NCBI GenBank assembly: GCA_947625125.1
Contig: CANQNF010000005.1
Location: 50,745-114,744 of the forward strand
Reading direction: 5' to 3'
Length of the DNA: 64,000 nucleotides
Source: an uncultured Clostridia bacterium
Lineage (GTDB): Bacteria > Bacillota > Clostridia > Oscillospirales > Ruminococcaceae
The notes beneath the pieces are model-generated. The model made no database searches. It saw only the letters and a list, made by a program, of their open reading frames with translations, and was not told where the DNA came from. The translations under genes were made by a program, and so were the position numbers. Shown one piece after another: positions 48,964 through 57,907 of the stretch; position 1 is the first letter of the stretch, and each line of letters opens with the position of its first letter.

Positions 48964-50277
48964 ATGAAATTTTATGCAAAAATAATATCCGTTTTTTTGG
49001 CGGCAGCCATGCTTCTCACGGCATGCGGCGAGACTGGACCCGTTAGAGACGACGAGCTCTTTGTCCCCGACGTTTCGGGGGCTGAACAGTCCGCGGAGGT
49101 CGTCATTGACCCGTCGGAGATCCATCAGGAAATAAAGGGCTTCGGCGGCATAAACTATCCGAACTGGATAGAGGACCTTTCCCAAGAGCAGCGCGAAACG
49201 GCCTTTTTGAACGGCGACGGCCAGCTCGGCTTTACGATACTTCGCATTTCGGTCGACCCCGATCCCAACAACTGGGAAAAGGAGCTTGAAACTGCCAAGT
49301 ATGCCCAGAAACAGGGCGTGCTGATATTTGCGTCTCCCTGGAACCCGCCAGCAGATATGTGCGAAAGATTTGACAAACAGGGCGACCCCGACGCCAAGAG
49401 ACTTCGGCATGACAAATACGCCGACTACGCCAGGCATTTGAACGATTTTGTGACATTCATGCGCGACAACGGGGTCGAGCTTTACGCCATATCAATACAG
49501 AACGAGCCGGACTATGCCGCCGAGTGGACGTGGTGGACGACCGACGAGATAATGGATTTCATCAAAAACTACTCCGACCAAATAGACTGCAAGGTGATGT
49601 CGCCCGAGGCGTTCCAGTACAGAAAGGACTTCTACAACGCGATTTTAAACGACGAGGACGCGCTTTCTAAGGTAGATATTTTCGGCACGCACTTCTACGG
49701 CACCCAAAAGCGGGATATGAGTTACCCTTTGTTCGAGGAAAAGGGCGAGGGTAAGGAGCTTTGGATGACCGAGGTGTATGTGCCGAACTCCGACTCCGAC
49801 GCCGACACCTATCCCGAGGCTATTGAAGTCGCAGTCAACATGCATGACGGCCTTGTCACGGGAAATATGCAGGCTTACGTCTGGTGGTATATAAGAAGAT
49901 TTTACGGCCCGATGAAAGAGGACGGCAGCGTCTCCAAGCGCGGGTATATGATGGCGCACTACTCAAAATACGTCCGTCCCGGGTATGTCAGAATAGGCGC
50001 TACCGAGACCCCGACCCCCGGAGTAATGGTCTCGGCATATAAGGGCGAGGACCGGGTCACGGCAGTCATTATAAATCACACATTCGGTAAAATCGCCCAG
50101 CCGATAAGCCTAAAGGATCTCGGCATAGAGTATATCGAAACATACGTCACCGACGCTGACAAAAACCTTGAGCGCACGGGAAATATCTCCCACGACGGCG
50201 GAGATTTCACCGTAGTCCTGCCGCCGGAAAGCGTAACGACGGTCGTCATAGATCTTGAAAATACCGATAATAAATAA
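48964..50277 (+). CDS. GH30 (subfamily 8-like) glucuronoxylanase lipoprotein
   Basis: A 437-residue surface lipoprotein (LTAC, Cys21). The TIM barrel carries acid/base Glu181 in ISIQNEPDY and nucleophile Glu270 in LWMTEVYVP. WWYIRRFYGP (307-316) matches the segment that reads methylglucuronic acid side chains in XynC-type enzymes, so cleavage of glucuronoxylan is likely. A short beta-sandwich (about 345-437) completes the GH30 fold. CTGGAGG precedes the ATG at 48964; an open frame running in from upstream crosses the promoter and is ignored. Phosphohexomutase follows after 15 bases. Confidence 0.92.
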   Translation: MKFYAKIISVFLAAAMLLTACGETGPVRDDELFVPDVSGAEQSAEVVIDPSEIHQEIKGFGGINYPNWIEDLSQEQRETAFLNGDGQLGFTILRISVDPDPNNWEKELETAKYAQKQGVLIFASPWNPPADMCERFDKQGDPDAKRLRHDKYADYARHLNDFVTFMRDNGVELYAISIQNEPDYAAEWTWWTTDEIMDFIKNYSDQIDCKVMSPEAFQYRKDFYNAILNDEDALSKVDIFGTHFYGTQKRDMSYPLFEEKGEGKELWMTEVYVPNSDSDADTYPEAIEVAVNMHDGLVTGNMQAYVWWYIRRFYGPMKEDGSVSKRGYMMAHYSKYVRPGYVRIGATETPTPGVMVSAYKGEDRVTAVIINHTFGKIAQPISLKDLGIEYIETYVTDADKNLERTGNISHDGGDFTVVLPPESVTTVVIDLENTDNK

Positions 50278-50292
50278 TCAAGGAGGATAATT

Positions 50293-51801
50293 ATGAAAAA
50301 CTATTCGGGCTTAAGAAACGAAAGCGATATAAGGGGCATTGCGATTGCCGGCGTACCGGGGCAGGACGTAAACCTGACCGAGGAGGCCTGCCGCGACATT
50401 GCGAGGGGCTTTGCGCTCTGGCTTACGGGTTGCACGGGTAAAAAGGAACTTCGAGTGGCGGTCGGCCGCGATTCAAGGCTCTCGGGCGAGACTCTTCTCG
50501 GCTGGATGTGCGACACTCTTGCAAAAGAGGGAATCGAAGTCACGGATATGGGCATGGCCTCCACTCCCGCTATGTTCATGACCACAAAGACCGAGGGGTA
50601 TATGTTCGACGGTTCAGTCATGGTCACGGCTTCGCACCTGCCGTATAACCGTAACGGCTACAAATTCTTCACCCCCGACGGCGGCGTTGAGGCTTCGGAT
50701 ATAAAGGAGATGGTCGCGCTTGCCGAGAGCGATAGGCACACGGGTCTGCCCGAAAAGGAGATAAAAAAGGACAGCTTCATGGACGTCTATTCAAAGCGTT
50801 TGGCGGACATGATACGCAGGGCGGCAAGCTCCGAAAGGCCTCTTGAGGGTCTTAGGATAGTCGTCGACGCGGGCAACGGAGCAGGCGGATTCTATGCAGA
50901 AAAAGTGCTGAAGCCTTTGGGCGCAAACACCGACGGCTCAAGGTATCTTGACCCCGACGGGCGTTTTCCTAATCACATCCCGAACCCCGAAAACAAGGAG
51001 GCCATGGAGTCTATAACCGAGGCTGTCAGAGAGACTAAAGCCGATTTGGGAATAATTTTTGACACCGACGTAGACCGTGCGGGAGCGGTTTTATCCGACG
51101 GGTCGGAGCTGAACAGAAACCGCCTTATCGCGATACTTTCGGCGATGCTTTTAAGAGACCACCCCGGCACTGCTATCGTCACCGACTCGGTCACGTCCTC
51201 CGGGCTTGCGGAATTTATCAAGGAAAAAGGCGGCGTGCACCACCGCTTCAAGAGGGGCTACCGCAACGTCATCAACGAATCGATCCGCTTAAATAACGAG
51301 GGCGTCGATTCTCAGCTCGCCATCGAGACATCCGGCCACGGCGCATTCAAGGAAAACTATTTCCTTGACGACGGCGCATACATCGTCACAAAGCTTATTA
51401 TCGAGCTTTCGCGCTCCAAAAAGCTTGGCTACAACCTCCACTCGCTCATCGAGACCTTAAGAGAGCCTGCCGAGGGAAAAGAGTTCAGAATGAATCTTTT
51501 GCTCTCCGATTTCAAGCCCTATGGGCAGGGAATTATCGACGATCTGACAGAGTATGCTAAAACCGTCCCGGGCTGGACCTTAGCCCCCGACAACCACGAG
51601 GGCGTGAGGATAAACGCCGACAAAGAGCACGGCAACGGCTGGCTTTTGCTTAGGCTTTCTCTGCATGAGCCTTTGATGCCCCTGAACATCGAATCGGACG
51701 ATATAGGCGGCGTTAAGATAATCGCTAAAGAGCTTTCAGAATTTATTGAAAAATACGATAAACTGGACAGCTCGGCGCTTCGGGATTATGCCGAAAAATA
51801 A
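50293..51801 (+). CDS. Phosphomannomutase/phosphoglucomutase
   Basis: A 502-residue alpha-D-phosphohexomutase. The phosphoserine loop is MVTASHLPYNRNG (Ser114, with Leu in place of the usual Asn), the metal loop DTDVDR (257-262), and the sugar-binding loop ETSGHGAFKENYFLDDGAY. It moves phosphate between C1 and C6 of mannose or glucose, supplying nucleotide-sugar synthesis or feeding hexose 1-phosphates into glycolysis. AAGGAGG precedes the ATG, 15 bases behind the GH30 stop, so it is probably in that operon. Which sugar it prefers is not clear. Confidence 0.92.
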   Translation: MKNYSGLRNESDIRGIAIAGVPGQDVNLTEEACRDIARGFALWLTGCTGKKELRVAVGRDSRLSGETLLGWMCDTLAKEGIEVTDMGMASTPAMFMTTKTEGYMFDGSVMVTASHLPYNRNGYKFFTPDGGVEASDIKEMVALAESDRHTGLPEKEIKKDSFMDVYSKRLADMIRRAASSERPLEGLRIVVDAGNGAGGFYAEKVLKPLGANTDGSRYLDPDGRFPNHIPNPENKEAMESITEAVRETKADLGIIFDTDVDRAGAVLSDGSELNRNRLIAILSAMLLRDHPGTAIVTDSVTSSGLAEFIKEKGGVHHRFKRGYRNVINESIRLNNEGVDSQLAIETSGHGAFKENYFLDDGAYIVTKLIIELSRSKKLGYNLHSLIETLREPAEGKEFRMNLLLSDFKPYGQGIIDDLTEYAKTVPGWTLAPDNHEGVRINADKEHGNGWLLLRLSLHEPLMPLNIESDDIGGVKIIAKELSEFIEKYDKLDSSALRDYAEK

Positions 51802-51815
51802 GGGAGAAAATCTAA

Positions 51816-52307
51816 ATGAAGATATGCAAAAACTGCGGAAGCGTTTATGAAAACGGAGCGCTCTGTCCCGAGTGCGGCAGCGTTTTGCGGGATATGAGCG
51901 CCGACGAGGAAAAGGCCTATTCAAAGCGCCTCGGCAGGACCGTTTCCGAGCAGTCGTCCCGCTCTTACGGGCTTTACTCCACCTTATCGGACAGGGTTTT
52001 AGGCTCGGTCAGCCTGTTTTGCATGGCTCTGCACGGGCTTTGCCTGCTCTTTGCGGCGAAAGCTCCGCACTCCGAAAACGTTTCGGCGTATTCCGCAGCG
52101 GGCATAGTCCTCTGCTTTATTGCGGCAGTCGTCTTTTTGGCGCCTAAGCTTCTCTGGGCGGTCTCGTCGATTCGTTTAAGGCTCATGACCGACGAGCCCG
52201 ACCCACAGCCGTCGGCGCTCTGGGTGACTGTAAAAAATTTCATGAAATACGGACTTTTCGCGCTCGGCATGATGTTTTTGCTGCTGTCGCTGATTGAAAT
52301 ACTGTAG
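51816..52307 (+). CDS. Zinc-ribbon membrane protein, unknown function
   Basis: A 163-residue protein. An N-terminal zinc ribbon (CKNCGSVYENGALCPECGS, two CxxC knuckles) is followed by a polar linker and three membrane helices (about 62-80, 90-115, 140-160). Such zinc_ribbon_2 plus membrane proteins are common in Clostridia and mostly uncharacterised. It lies 14 bases after the hexomutase gene and 8 bases before luxS, so it is co-transcribed with them. Confidence 0.82.
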   Translation: MKICKNCGSVYENGALCPECGSVLRDMSADEEKAYSKRLGRTVSEQSSRSYGLYSTLSDRVLGSVSLFCMALHGLCLLFAAKAPHSENVSAYSAAGIVLCFIAAVVFLAPKLLWAVSSIRLRLMTDEPDPQPSALWVTVKNFMKYGLFALGMMFLLLSLIEIL

Positions 52308-52315
52308 GTGATAAA

Positions 52316-52777
52316 ATGAAAAAAATTGCAAGCTTTACCGTAAACCACGATACGCTGACCCCGGGAATCTACCTCTCCCGGGTCGACGGCGACTGCGTGA
52401 CATATGATATAAGAATGAAAACGCCGAACAAGGGCGACTATCTTTCGACCGGCGAGGCCCACACTATCGAGCATCTTTTTGCGACATATGCCCGAAATTC
52501 CGAGCTTACGGAAAGCGTCGTATACGTCGGTCCGATGGGTTGTCGGACGGGATTTTACATGATACTTAGGGACAGCGTGCCCAAAGAACGGGCGATTGAA
52601 CTCTGCCGGGAAGTGTTTAATTATATTAAAGATTTTGAGGGGGAGATCCCTGGAGCAAAACGGCGGGAGTGCGGAAACTACCTCGACCACGATCTTGATG
52701 GCGCAAAAAGGACGGCCGCCGCGTTTTCCGACGTCATAAAAAACTGGACGCCCGCCATGACGGCGTATAGGGAATGA
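52316..52777 (+). CDS. luxS: S-ribosylhomocysteine lyase LuxS
   Basis: A 153-residue metalloenzyme that cleaves S-ribosylhomocysteine to homocysteine and the precursor of autoinducer 2, linking the activated methyl cycle to signalling. Metal ligands are present: HTIEH (His49, His53) and Cys119 in ECGNYLDHDL. The catalytic Cys76 lies in GPMGCRTGF and Glu52 in the first motif. GTGATAAAATG gives little ribosome site, so it probably depends on coupling with the upstream gene. It ends the GH30-hexomutase-zinc ribbon series. Confidence 0.96.
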   Translation: MKKIASFTVNHDTLTPGIYLSRVDGDCVTYDIRMKTPNKGDYLSTGEAHTIEHLFATYARNSELTESVVYVGPMGCRTGFYMILRDSVPKERAIELCREVFNYIKDFEGEIPGAKRRECGNYLDHDLDGAKRTAAAFSDVIKNWTPAMTAYRE

Positions 52778-52857
52778 AAGATTTTAATCGTTAAGTGAGA
52801 TAATAAAAAGGTAGGCTTTATTGCATCCGCATTTAAAAATAAATTGAGATAATATAA

Positions 52858-52893
52858 AGCACCGCCCGGGTCAATTTCCGGACGGTGTTTTTC
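52858..52893 (+). terminator. Terminator after luxS
   Basis: CACCGCCCGG (52860-52869) pairs with CCGGACGGTG (52878-52887) and is followed by five T residues. Confidence 0.82.
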
Positions 52894-52925
52894 AATGATT
52901 TTTTCTCAGCCCCAGGCTGTTTTTA

Positions 52926-52979
52926 TTTTAACGTAAAAAAATTTATGTTTATCGTTAAAAAAGTATTGACAAACATAAA
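52926..52979. promoter_or_regulatory. Two nested inverted repeats at the DUF2975-HTH promoter
   Basis: TTTTAACG (52926-52933) and CGTTAAAA (52953-52960) are perfect arms; TTTATGTTT (52942-52950) and AAACATAAA (52971-52979) form a second pair spanning the -35. They are likely operators for the small HTH protein encoded here. Confidence 0.5.
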
Positions 52980-52994
52980 AACCTGTGCTATAAT
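52966..52994 (+). promoter_or_regulatory. Promoter of the DUF2975-HTH operon
   Basis: TTGACA (52966-52971), 17 bases, TATAAT (52989-52994), a consensus promoter 31 bases before the ATG. Confidence 0.88.
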
Positions 52995-53025
52995 CATGTC
53001 ACAAAATAAATTAGGAGGAAACAAT

Positions 53026-53610
53026 ATGGAAAAACTTACTAAAACGGCGCGGGTCGTCGACGTCTTTGCAAAAATTCTCTTTATTTTCTGCATCGTCGCG
53101 ATTTGCATGCTTATCGTCGCAAACATTTTTTTGGCCGTGGCAATATCTCTGCCGATCGAGGACCTGCCCAAGGGCCTGTCGATGGTTTTTAATTTCGACG
53201 ACAACGATTTCGTGGTCTTTGAAAACGGGCAGCTTATGATAACAGAACGGCAGTTTGCGATTTACGTCATATCGGCAAGCGTCACCGAGATAATCTGGGT
53301 CGCGATATTGATGATAGGCATAAAGCTTGTCCGAAGGATGATGGTCCCGATGAAAGAGGGGCGGCCGTTTGAGGACGGTATATCGAAAATCATCAAAAAA
53401 TTCGGGCACTTTGTTTTGGCTGCTACGGTTTTCGGCACGTTCATTCGTTTTCTGCTCGACACCGTGTTCATCGCCATAGGAGCAGAGCCCGAGCCGCTGC
53501 CGATAAGCATTTCGCTCGACGGAATTTTCGCGGCGATAGTTATTTATCTCATCAGCTACATTTTCCGCTACGGCGAGGAGCTCCAGAAGCAGGCCGACGA
53601 GACGTTGTGA
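53026..53610 (+). CDS. DUF2975-family membrane protein
   Basis: A 194-residue protein with four membrane helices (about 12-38, 85-105, 125-145, 160-180) and an extracellular loop after helix 1. The family segment VRRMMVPMKEGRPFEDGISKIIKKFG is conserved in DUF2975 (quoted here in its first twenty residues by position 105-125). TTAGGAGG precedes the ATG at 53026. Such proteins are found in pairs with a small YozG-like HTH regulator, as here with 8 bases between. The function is unknown. Confidence 0.88.
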   Translation: MEKLTKTARVVDVFAKILFIFCIVAICMLIVANIFLAVAISLPIEDLPKGLSMVFNFDDNDFVVFENGQLMITERQFAIYVISASVTEIIWVAILMIGIKLVRRMMVPMKEGRPFEDGISKIIKKFGHFVLAATVFGTFIRFLLDTVFIAIGAEPEPLPISISLDGIFAAIVIYLISYIFRYGEELQKQADETL

Positions 53611-53618
53611 GGTGCGAT

Positions 53619-53825
53619 ATGCCGATAATTTTAAGACTCGACCGGGTCATGGCCGACCGAAAAATGTCCCTTAACGAGCTTTCCGAAAAGGTCGGGATAG
53701 CGAACGTAAACATGTCAAAAATCAAGACCGGAAAGGTCTCGGCGATAAGGTTTTCTACCCTCGAAGCGATATGCCGGGCGCTCGACTGCCAACCGGGGGA
53801 TATACTTGAGTACAGAGAGGAATAG
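53619..53825 (+). CDS. Small Cro/C1-type HTH regulator (YozG-like)
   Basis: A 68-residue protein that is almost only an HTH_3 domain: MPIILRLDRVMADRKMSLNE leads into LSEKVGIANVNMSKIKTGK, and LEAICRALDCQPGDILEY closes it. GAGGTG precedes the ATG at 53619. It is translated with the DUF2975 gene and probably represses the shared promoter through the inverted repeats at 52926-52979. Confidence 0.93.
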   Translation: MPIILRLDRVMADRKMSLNELSEKVGIANVNMSKIKTGKVSAIRFSTLEAICRALDCQPGDILEYREE

Positions 53826-53898
53826 GGCATGCCGAGGCCCCGGCTGTTCCCATCTTTGAACCGGGGGTTTTAAATTTTTAACATTTTACAAAATTCAA

Positions 53899-53927
53899 TT
53901 GACAAACCTCCGCACGCCTGTTATAAT
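53899..53927 (+). promoter_or_regulatory. Promoter of the alpha-galactosidase gene
   Basis: TTGACA (53899-53904), 17 bases, TATAAT (53922-53927), 31 bases before the ATG. Confidence 0.85.
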
Positions 53928-53958
53928 ACTTGCGAGAACACTAAAGGAGGACAAAATC

Positions 53959-55119
53959 ATGCCGAAAAATTTAGCTTTGACACCCCCGATGGGCTGGAAT
54001 TCCTGGAACACTTTCAGCTGGAACATCGATGAAAACTTGATCAAGGGAGCCGCCGACGCCATGGTATCGACCGGCCTCAAGGACGCCGGCTACGAGTACG
54101 TCGTTATCGACGACTGCTGGAGCCTCAAGGAGCGCGACGAGAACGGCTGCCTCGTTCCCGACCTCGAAAAATTCCCGAACGGTATAAAGGCCGTCGCCGA
54201 CTATGTCCACTCAAAGGGCCTTAAATTCGGTATTTATTCCTGCTCCGGCACCCACACCTGCGCCAACTATCCCGGCTCTTTTGAGCATGAATTCCAGGAC
54301 GCCAAGACGTTTGCCGAATGGGGCGTGGACTTCCTGAAATACGACTATTGCTTCAAGCCCAAGGGAATCCCCGGCGAGATTTTATATCGCAGAATGTCGA
54401 TGGCGCTCCGCAACTGCGGAAGAGATATTTTATTCTCGGCATGCAACTGGGGCAACGACGGCGTTCACGACTGGATAAGAAACACCGGCGCGCAGATGTT
54501 CAGGTCTACCGGCGATATTCAGGACAGCTGGAATTCCATCAAAAACCTCGCGCTTTCTCAGCTCAACATGCGTCAGAGCCAGTCGGGAGTTTACTGCTGG
54601 AACGATATAGATATGCTTGTCGTCGGAATGAGCGGCAAGTCCGACAACAGCTGGATCGCCGAGGGCGGTTTCGGCTGCACGACCGAGGAATATAAGACTC
54701 ACTTCTCGCTCTGGGCTATGATGAATTCTCCGCTGATGATCGGCTGCGATATAAGAAACATGACCCCCGAGACCAAGGAGATTTTGACAAATAAGGACGT
54801 CATCGCCATCAACCAGGACCCCGAGGGCAGAGGCCCCATCGAGATCGACCACTGGTGCAACGAAAGCTGCAAGGGCCTTGTAAAGCCGCTTGAGAACGGC
54901 GATTACGCGATACTTATGGTCAACTTCGGCGACGGCGAGCATCCCCAGCAGTTCAGCTTCAATTTCTGGGACATGGGCCTGCCGTATGCTTCGGGCTATG
55001 CGCTTGAGTTCTACGACGTCTGGAAGCATGAAGTCGTCGGCACTTTCCGCGAGCGCTACTGCACCGACCTTAAGCCGCACGCCTGCGAGATGTTCAGGGT
55101 CAGACTTGTGAAGATCTGA
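53959..55119 (+). CDS. Alpha-galactosidase, GH27
   Basis: A 386-residue enzyme without signal peptide, so it acts in the cytoplasm on imported oligosaccharides. GH27 features: TPPMGWNSWNTF, YVVIDDCW, nucleophile Asp129 in LKYDYC and acid/base Asp186 in RSTGDIQDSW, and the C-terminal beta-domain from about 310. It would remove alpha-galactose from galactomannan fragments or raffinose-type sugars, complementing the GH26 mannanase elsewhere in the window. AAAGGAGG precedes the ATG at 53959. A strong promoter drives it. Confidence 0.95.
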   Translation: MPKNLALTPPMGWNSWNTFSWNIDENLIKGAADAMVSTGLKDAGYEYVVIDDCWSLKERDENGCLVPDLEKFPNGIKAVADYVHSKGLKFGIYSCSGTHTCANYPGSFEHEFQDAKTFAEWGVDFLKYDYCFKPKGIPGEILYRRMSMALRNCGRDILFSACNWGNDGVHDWIRNTGAQMFRSTGDIQDSWNSIKNLALSQLNMRQSQSGVYCWNDIDMLVVGMSGKSDNSWIAEGGFGCTTEEYKTHFSLWAMMNSPLMIGCDIRNMTPETKEILTNKDVIAINQDPEGRGPIEIDHWCNESCKGLVKPLENGDYAILMVNFGDGEHPQQFSFNFWDMGLPYASGYALEFYDVWKHEVVGTFRERYCTDLKPHACEMFRVRLVKI

Positions 55120-55151
55120 GACAGTGAGCAAAGCCGCGGGAGGTATGATAT

Positions 55152-55355
55152 ATGTCAAACTTTTCCACCTGTAAAAAATGCGGCGGAAAGCTCGGCCAGG
55201 ACGATATAGCGATATATCGGAAGATGGTTTTAAGGACTGCGGACGAGTTTTTGTGCATAGACTGTCTTGCCGAATATTTCGGCGTTTCCCGAGAGGCGAT
55301 AGAGGCAAAGATCCGCTATTTTCGCGAGAGCGGGGTCTGCGCGCTGTTTCGGTGA
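55152..55355 (+). CDS. Small four-Cys zinc-finger-like protein
   Basis: A 67-residue protein with CKKCGG and CIDC pairs that would bind one zinc ion, then a helical end (SREAIEAKIRYFRESG). No signal peptide. GGGAGG precedes the ATG, 32 bases behind the GH27 stop, and a strong terminator follows, so both genes share a transcript. The family is unknown to me. Confidence 0.72.
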   Translation: MSNFSTCKKCGGKLGQDDIAIYRKMVLRTADEFLCIDCLAEYFGVSREAIEAKIRYFRESGVCALFR

Positions 55356-55375
55356 GAGGATAAATAAAGTAAAGT

Positions 55376-55415
55376 ACCCCGTCCCGGGAGCGATAAACCG
55401 CCCGGGACGGGGTTT
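55376..55415 (+). terminator. Terminator after the GH27 operon
   Basis: CCCCGTCCCGGG (55377-55388) is fully complementary to CCCGGGACGGGG (55401-55412), then TTT. Confidence 0.88.
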
Positions 55416-55439
55416 AATGTAATACGCACTTGACTTGAG

Positions 55440-55910
55440 GCGGCAAAAACTAAAAAGTTCGCCAGCCTTTCAAGGCTGCGGGGGTCTCGGGGGCGGAGCC
55501 ACCGAGTCGCAGCCCGCAGGCTGCGAAATCCTGCCGCGAACAGGGATGACGCAAGTCATCGCTGTCCGCGGCTTAATTCACAAAAAGATCAGGAGGGTAG
55601 CCCAAACAGTCCGGTGGACGGGCTATTATATCTTGGGTTCGGCGAAGACGAAGTCTCCGCAAAGCGACACTATCTAAGGGAAAAGTTTTGCAGAATGTAA
55701 AGAGTGTCGCTTGGGACCACTATCAAGGGGTCCCCTACCCGACGGCAGCCACTGCCGTCGGGCTTCGCGAAAGGGGTTTTCCCCGAAAGCTGCCGGACAG
55801 CAGAAAGCCCCGAGCGAGCGAACGCAGCAGCGTTCGCGAGCGAGGGGGAGAGGCGCACATCAGTTCCCGCAAGCGTTCGCGAGCGAGGGTTAAGAGCCCC
55901 CGTTTAACAA
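55440..55910. repeat. Array of GC-rich hairpins next to the recombinase gene
   Basis: About 470 bases without a gene, packed with stem-loops: CAGCCTT...AAGGCTG; TCGCAGCC-cgca-GGCTGCGA; an 18-bp imperfect hairpin with gcaa loop near 55545-55585; AGCCC/GTCC nested near 55598-55622; AAGCGACACT...AGTGTCGCTT (about 55660-55712); CCCGACGGCAG (55738-55748) with its perfect mirror at 55752-55762; and GCGTTCGCGAGCGAGGG twice (about 55830 and 55874). Loops and composition recall the cloverleaf elements. Confidence 0.7.
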
Positions 55911-55933
55911 ACTTAAAGACGTGCGTATGTGTT

Positions 55934-57562
55934 TTAATCAATTTTACCTACGAATCGGTAAAATATTTCGATTTTTTGAGTTCTGGTGCCGTCGGAATCT
56001 TTGACAGCTTCGTGTACGACTATTTTCTCAATGAGCGTATTGAGCATTTCAGCGGTCAGTTCCGTGGGTTCGGAATACTGCTTGATTAAAGCAATCCACT
56101 TTTCAGCGTCGGCAGTGGTCTGCTTTTCAGTCGTAAGCTCTGACTTGAGCTTGTCAATTTTTTCAACTAACTCTTGTTGCTCTGCCTGATATTTCTGCGA
56201 CAACATCTTGAAGTTATACTCACTAATACGCCCAGATGTCCAGTCTTCATAGAGCTTGACGAAAAGACGGTCTACTTCTATCTTGCGTTTTTCAGCTTTG
56301 GCGAGTTCAGCAGATTGCTTTTTATGAATTTTTGCAGATTCCTTGTCGCTTGTCTTTAGCAGCCTGTTCAGAAGCTCTTTCTCGTCTGCATGTGCCTGAT
56401 AAATCCAATCTTGCAATCTCGCAAGAACATAGGCATAAAGCGTATCATACCTGATGTAATGCGCTGTGCATTGTCCGCCTGCCTTTCCAAGTTGTCGGAA
56501 CTTTGAACAGTTAAAGTACATCGTTGAGCCGTTCCTGTTTTTCTTACCGTAGCAACTCATCGACCAACCGCAATCGGCGCATTTCACAAGTCCTGCAAAA
56601 ATCTGCGTTTTGCCTGATTTCACAGGTCTCCTGCGGCTTGCAATCTGTTTCTGAACTTGGTCAAAAACATCTTTTGAAATGATCGATTCATGCGTATTTT
56701 CAACGCGAAACCATTCACTTTCTGGGCGGCGAATGTTCTTCTTGTTCTTGTAAGATACGTTTGTCTGCTTGCCGTGAACAGAATTGCCTATGTATGTTTC
56801 ATCAGATAGAATTCCTCTGACGGTGCTAATCGTCCAAGTGTACGATTTTTCAGCAGATGCATTGTCATAGAATTTTGAGAACAGTCCATATTTCTTGTAG
56901 TTGAAATATCCCGGGGTAGGGATTTTTTCAGATGTGAGTGTACGGGTTATTTTGCCTGCGCCTGCACCGTGAGCAGCGAAGTCGAAAATCTTCTCAATTA
57001 TCCAAGACGTGTCGGGGTCAATCGCCAGCTTATTATGCTCCTCGGGGTGTCGCATATAACCAAACGGAGCTATTGAAAAAGTACGCTCACCTGCTGCGAA
57101 TTTCGCATGCAGTGCCGCCTTAACCTTGCGACTGGTATCTTTTGCCATAAATTCGTTAAATAAATTCTTGAACGGAACAAAGTCGGACAACCCCTTGTCG
57201 GTATCTTCATTGTCGTTGACGGCAATATAACGGACATTCATCTCGGGGAAAACGAATTCGAGATAATAGTCCATTGTGACGTGTTCACGCCCGAAACGGG
57301 AGAGGTCTTTCGTGACCACACAGTTCACTTTGCCGGATTCTATGTCCTCCATCATTCTTTGAAATGCAGGACGTTCAAAGTTCGTGCCGCTCCAACCGTC
57401 ATCGACGTACTCGTCGTACACAAATAGTCCATTTTCCTGCGCGAATTTGTGTAAGACTATTCGCTGCGTTTCTATCGAAACGCTGTCGCCAAAGTTTTCG
57501 TCATCTCTGGAAAGACGCATGTAAAGAGCAGTGCTATATTTTGCATTGTTAGGTGATTTCAT
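55934..57562 (-). CDS. Large serine recombinase (integrase/transposase type)
   Basis: A 542-residue site-specific recombinase. The resolvase domain has the nucleophile Ser18 in YMRLSRDDEN and the motif TKDLSRFGREHVTMDYY. The recombinase domain follows, with a zinc ribbon (CADCGW...C...C) near 325-375 and a coiled coil (about 410-490). This is the TndX/TnpX-like type that excises and inserts conjugative or mobilisable elements. The gene and the next two are clearly richer in A and T than the flanks, a sign of transfer. AAAGGAGG precedes the ATG. A partner relaxase survives only as a fragment. Confidence 0.93.
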   Translation of the reverse strand: MKSPNNAKYSTALYMRLSRDDENFGDSVSIETQRIVLHKFAQENGLFVYDEYVDDGWSGTNFERPAFQRMMEDIESGKVNCVVTKDLSRFGREHVTMDYYLEFVFPEMNVRYIAVNDNEDTDKGLSDFVPFKNLFNEFMAKDTSRKVKAALHAKFAAGERTFSIAPFGYMRHPEEHNKLAIDPDTSWIIEKIFDFAAHGAGAGKITRTLTSEKIPTPGYFNYKKYGLFSKFYDNASAEKSYTWTISTVRGILSDETYIGNSVHGKQTNVSYKNKKNIRRPESEWFRVENTHESIISKDVFDQVQKQIASRRRPVKSGKTQIFAGLVKCADCGWSMSCYGKKNRNGSTMYFNCSKFRQLGKAGGQCTAHYIRYDTLYAYVLARLQDWIYQAHADEKELLNRLLKTSDKESAKIHKKQSAELAKAEKRKIEVDRLFVKLYEDWTSGRISEYNFKMLSQKYQAEQQELVEKIDKLKSELTTEKQTTADAEKWIALIKQYSEPTELTAEMLNTLIEKIVVHEAVKDSDGTRTQKIEIFYRFVGKID

Positions 57563-57606
57563 TTATAACCTCCTTTGTGAATCACCCACGCTTACAATAC
57601 AATAAA

Positions 57607-57635
57607 ATTATATCATAAGCGCAGGACGATTTCAA
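57607..57635 (-). promoter_or_regulatory. Promoter of the serine recombinase gene
   Basis: Minus-strand TTGAAA (57630-57635), 17 bases, TATAAT (57607-57612). Confidence 0.75.
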
Positions 57636-57638
57636 GCT

Positions 57639-57896
57639 TTAAAGCGATGATTTTGCGGAATATTTTATTACATCTTCAAGCAAATCTTCTAACCGCTTGC
57701 CGTCTTTATTAAAATGTTCCGAAACCTTAATGCGGGTACTGCCGATGTAAAAGAACATTTCGCCGTCGGGTTCGGTGCCGTAATATGGCTCACGCTTTGG
57801 CTCATTTTCCAATTTCCATTCTCTCAAAATCTCCTTAGATGGGAAGTCTAACGGTTCATAGCACTCGCGAAGGTCGATTGATTCATAGTTTTTCAT
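57639..57896 (-). CDS. TnpW-like small transposon protein
   Basis: An 85-residue protein of element type. Its C-terminal half (FFYIGSTRIKVSEHFNKDGK, RLEDLLEDVIKY) resembles the short TnpW-like proteins that accompany large serine recombinases in Tn4451-like elements; an N-terminal extension carries EPLDFPSKEILREWKLENEP. GGAGGAT precedes the ATG. It ends at the recombinase promoter. The role is unknown; assignment rests on pattern and context. Confidence 0.65.
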   Translation of the reverse strand: MKNYESIDLRECYEPLDFPSKEILREWKLENEPKREPYYGTEPDGEMFFYIGSTRIKVSEHFNKDGKRLEDLLEDVIKYSAKSSL

Positions 57897-57907
57897 TATT
57901 ATCCTCC

